Source: Aquificaceae bacterium (GTDB lineage: Bacteria; Aquificota; Aquificia; Aquificales; Aquificaceae). Taken from it: 51,626 bases of DNA. The notes below the pieces were generated by a model. That model saw nothing but the letters and a program-made list of their open reading frames with translations. It was not told the origin of the DNA and did no database searches. The DNA is taken from assembly GCA_015492115.1 (NCBI GenBank), contig WGFS01000197.1:1-51626 (forward strand). Direction: 5' to 3'. Each line of letters opens with the position of its first letter. The stretch's first letter is position 1. A program made the position numbers and the translations under genes. This document shows, one piece after another, positions 49,740 through 51,626 of this stretch.

Positions 49740-51026
49740 ATGGAAAATCTGCTCAGAACTGACCCGGATATATTTGATGTCGTAGTAAAGGAGTACGAGA
49801 GGCAGTTCTACCATCTTGAGCTGATAGCGTCGGAGAACTTCACCTCCCTTGCTGTGATGGAAGCAACCGGTAGCGTGCTTACCAACAAGTACGCGGAAGG
49901 TCTGCCGGGGAGAAGGTACTACGGAGGATGTGAGTTCGTTGATATAGCGGAGAACCTCGCAATAGAAAGGGTCAAGAAGCTCTTTGGCGCGGAGCATGCC
50001 AACGTCCAGCCCCACTCCGGCTCTCAGGCTAACATGGCTGTTTACATGGCAGTCCTCCAGCCGGGGGACACCATAATGGGTATGAACCTCTCCCACGGAG
50101 GACACCTGACCCACGGCGCTAAGGTGAACTTCTCCGGCAAGCTCTACAACGTGGTACAGTACGGCGTAAATCCTGAGACAGAGCTCATAGACTACGACCA
50201 GCTTTACAAGCTCGCCAGGGAGCACAAGCCAAAGCTCATAGTTGGAGGTGCTTCAGCCTACCCGCGTGCGATAGACTGGGCTAAGTTGCGGGAGATAGCG
50301 GACGAGGTGGGTGCTCTTCTGATGGTTGACATGGCCCATTACGCGGGACTGATAGCGGCGGGAGAGTATCCTAACCCAGTCCCCCACTCCCACTTCGTTA
50401 CCTCCACGACTCACAAAACTCTAAGAGGACCGCGTAGCGGTTTTATCCTGTGCAAGGAGGAGTTCGCCAAGGTAATAGACAAGACTGTCTTCCCGGGCAT
50501 ACAGGGTGGACCCCTGATGCACGTGATAGCTGCAAAGGCTGTAGCCTTCAAGGAGGCTATGACTGAAGAGTTCAAGAAGTACGCCAGACAGGTCATACTC
50601 AATGCAAAGGTGCTCGCTGAGGAGCTTGCAAGGGAAGGTTTCAAGATAGTAACGGGAGGAACGGACAGTCACATAGTCCTGGTTGATCTGAGAAACATGA
50701 ACCTCACGGGCAAGGAGGTTGAGGAGACTCTTGGGCGTGCAAACATAACGGTAAACAAGAACGCTGTTCCCTTTGATCCACAGAAGCCCATGATAACCAG
50801 CGGTATAAGGATAGGAACTCCAGCCCTCACAACCAGGGGGATGAGAGAGGAAGAGATGAGGAGGATAGCCCGGATGATAACCACCGTTGTAAAGAACATA
50901 AAGGACGATAAAGTTATAGAGAAGGTCAGGGAGGAGGTAAAGGAGCTGTGTGAACAGTTTCCTCTGTACCCTGAGTTGAGGGAGAAAATAGATGAGCTTC
51001 GCAATAGCGAGACAGCCGGTATTTGA
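49740..51026 (+). CDS. glyA: serine hydroxymethyltransferase
   Basis: A 428-residue PLP enzyme converting serine and tetrahydrofolate to glycine and methylene-THF. It shows YHLELIASENF, YAEGLPGRRYYGGCEF, HSGSQANMAVY, the PLP-Lys site VTSTTHKTLRGPRSG and GIRIGTPALTTRG. Length is normal. It overlaps the following EAL-HDOD gene by 35 bases. Confidence 0.97.
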   Translation: MENLLRTDPDIFDVVVKEYERQFYHLELIASENFTSLAVMEATGSVLTNKYAEGLPGRRYYGGCEFVDIAENLAIERVKKLFGAEHANVQPHSGSQANMAVYMAVLQPGDTIMGMNLSHGGHLTHGAKVNFSGKLYNVVQYGVNPETELIDYDQLYKLAREHKPKLIVGGASAYPRAIDWAKLREIADEVGALLMVDMAHYAGLIAAGEYPNPVPHSHFVTSTTHKTLRGPRSGFILCKEEFAKVIDKTVFPGIQGGPLMHVIAAKAVAFKEAMTEEFKKYARQVILNAKVLAEELAREGFKIVTGGTDSHIVLVDLRNMNLTGKEVEETLGRANITVNKNAVPFDPQKPMITSGIRIGTPALTTRGMREEEMRRIARMITTVVKNIKDDKVIEKVREEVKELCEQFPLYPELREKIDELRNSETAGI

Positions 51027-51626
51027 CGCTGGTAAAAATGTATACGGGTATGAAATCTATCTCAGAAGGAGTGACGACTTAGATAAATACCCGAGCGATA
51101 TCCCCTTCAACAAGGCGACCTTCATAGTTGCGGAACTCGTCGCCGAACTCGGTCTGAGAAGGATATCGGAAGGAAAGAAGATATTCATAAACGTCACCCT
51201 TGACTCCCTGCTCAATAAGGTTCTTGACCTACTCCCTACGGAGATGGTCGTGTATCAACTCATGCCTCCTCAGATGGAGATGGGACACTCCATATACGCC
51301 AACGCTATAAAAAGGATAGAGGAGCTAAAGGAGAAGGGTGGTCTCCTCGCCCTCACAGAGGGTCTGTACTCCGGTAAGTATGCGGACCTACTGCGTATGT
51401 GCCACATAGTGGAGTTCTCAGCCAAGACAGTGGACGAGGGCAGGGTAAACGCGGTAAGGAGGAATAAGAAGAAGGTTCTGATCTCAAAGATAGAGAGCGA
51501 AGAGGAGTTCAAAAAAGTATTTACCTACGGAGACCTCTTTGAGGGCAACTACTTGGGCTCGGTCTCAATAATAAAGGAGTTTGAGATAGCCCCCTTCTTG
51601 AAGAGCACCCTGATGAGGATGATAGC
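50992..51626 (+). CDS. EAL-HDOD (YuxH-like) signalling protein, 3' end cut
   Basis: The first 211 residues of a protein open to the window edge. FAIARQPVFDAGKNVYGYEIYLRRSD is the characteristic start of the YuxH family, in which a degenerate EAL domain precedes an HDOD domain; AEL, FINVTLDSLL, AIKRIEELKEKGGLLALTE and LFEGNYLGS follow the EAL fold. The c-di-GMP catalytic Glu of EAL is not in an EAL motif, so it is probably non-catalytic. The HDOD part begins near the end (FLKSTLMRM). ATG at 50992 lies within glyA, 35 bases overlap. Role likely regulatory. Confidence 0.8.
   Translation, partial: MSFAIARQPVFDAGKNVYGYEIYLRRSDDLDKYPSDIPFNKATFIVAELVAELGLRRISEGKKIFINVTLDSLLNKVLDLLPTEMVVYQLMPPQMEMGHSIYANAIKRIEELKEKGGLLALTEGLYSGKYADLLRMCHIVEFSAKTVDEGRVNAVRRNKKKVLISKIESEEEFKKVFTYGDLFEGNYLGSVSIIKEFEIAPFLKSTLMRMI

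Overview
The window looks like a chromosome segment from a thermophilic, sulfur-oxidising chemolithoautotroph of the Aquificota, most likely Aquificaceae (Aquifex/Hydrogenivirga-like). This rests on protein and gene-order recognition, not a database search. Supporting signs are Lys/Glu/Arg-rich proteins, heavy use of AGG/AGA and ATA codons, a stand-alone 5'-3' exonuclease instead of a full-length PolA, and a complete sHdr-LbpA sulfur-oxidation cluster. Genes are densely packed, often overlap, and switch strand frequently. I see no insertion sequence, prophage or CRISPR array.

Layout. 1-328: a G+C-rich stretch with no convincing protein and strong folding potential, possibly an unidentified structured RNA. 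329-5730: small lipoprotein, M16 peptidase homologue without its zinc motif, mog, tpiA, LptF/G permease, tRNA-Ser(GCU), thiE and a redoxin. 5760-14219 (mostly minus): recG, a TamB-like protein, an HTH protein, tRNA-Pro(GGG), HU/IHF and rpsA. 14307-20006: an unknown protein and hslU, then a trehalose block with otsA, otsB, treT and a DUF5752 gene. 20042-21138: bcp and nth.

21173-26598 is the most unusual region. Six tightly packed genes encode two paralogous PATAN-like proteins, two transmembrane receptors that stop right after their HAMP domain (one with a double-Cache-like sensor, one with a c-type heme sensor), a Roadblock/MglB-like protein and an MglA-like GTPase. I read it as a receptor-to-small-GTPase signalling module, a system I do not recognise as described.

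26642-38941: leuA behind a strong promoter overlapped by a Fur-box-like palindrome, a DsbC-like lipoprotein, der, a PilZ protein, an arsR-trxA pair, a transglutaminase-like membrane protein, hfq-hflX, the exonuclease, flgF, and a regulator fusing a DeoR-type HTH to a NosL-like Cys-rich domain. 39091-48255: the sulfur-oxidation cluster tusA, two dsrE-like genes, hdrC1, hdrB1, hdrA, hyp, hdrC2, hdrB2, a third dsrE-like gene, lbpA and a radical SAM gene. In the known pathway, sulfane sulfur is passed through DsrE/TusA carriers to the sHdr complex, which oxidises it in the cytoplasm with the lipoate-binding protein LbpA as cofactor carrier; the radical SAM protein probably makes that lipoate. The HTH-NosL regulator faces the cluster across a 149-bp gap containing a matched inverted repeat. 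48273-51626: an unknown acidic protein, glyA, and the 5' part of an EAL-HDOD gene cut by the window edge.
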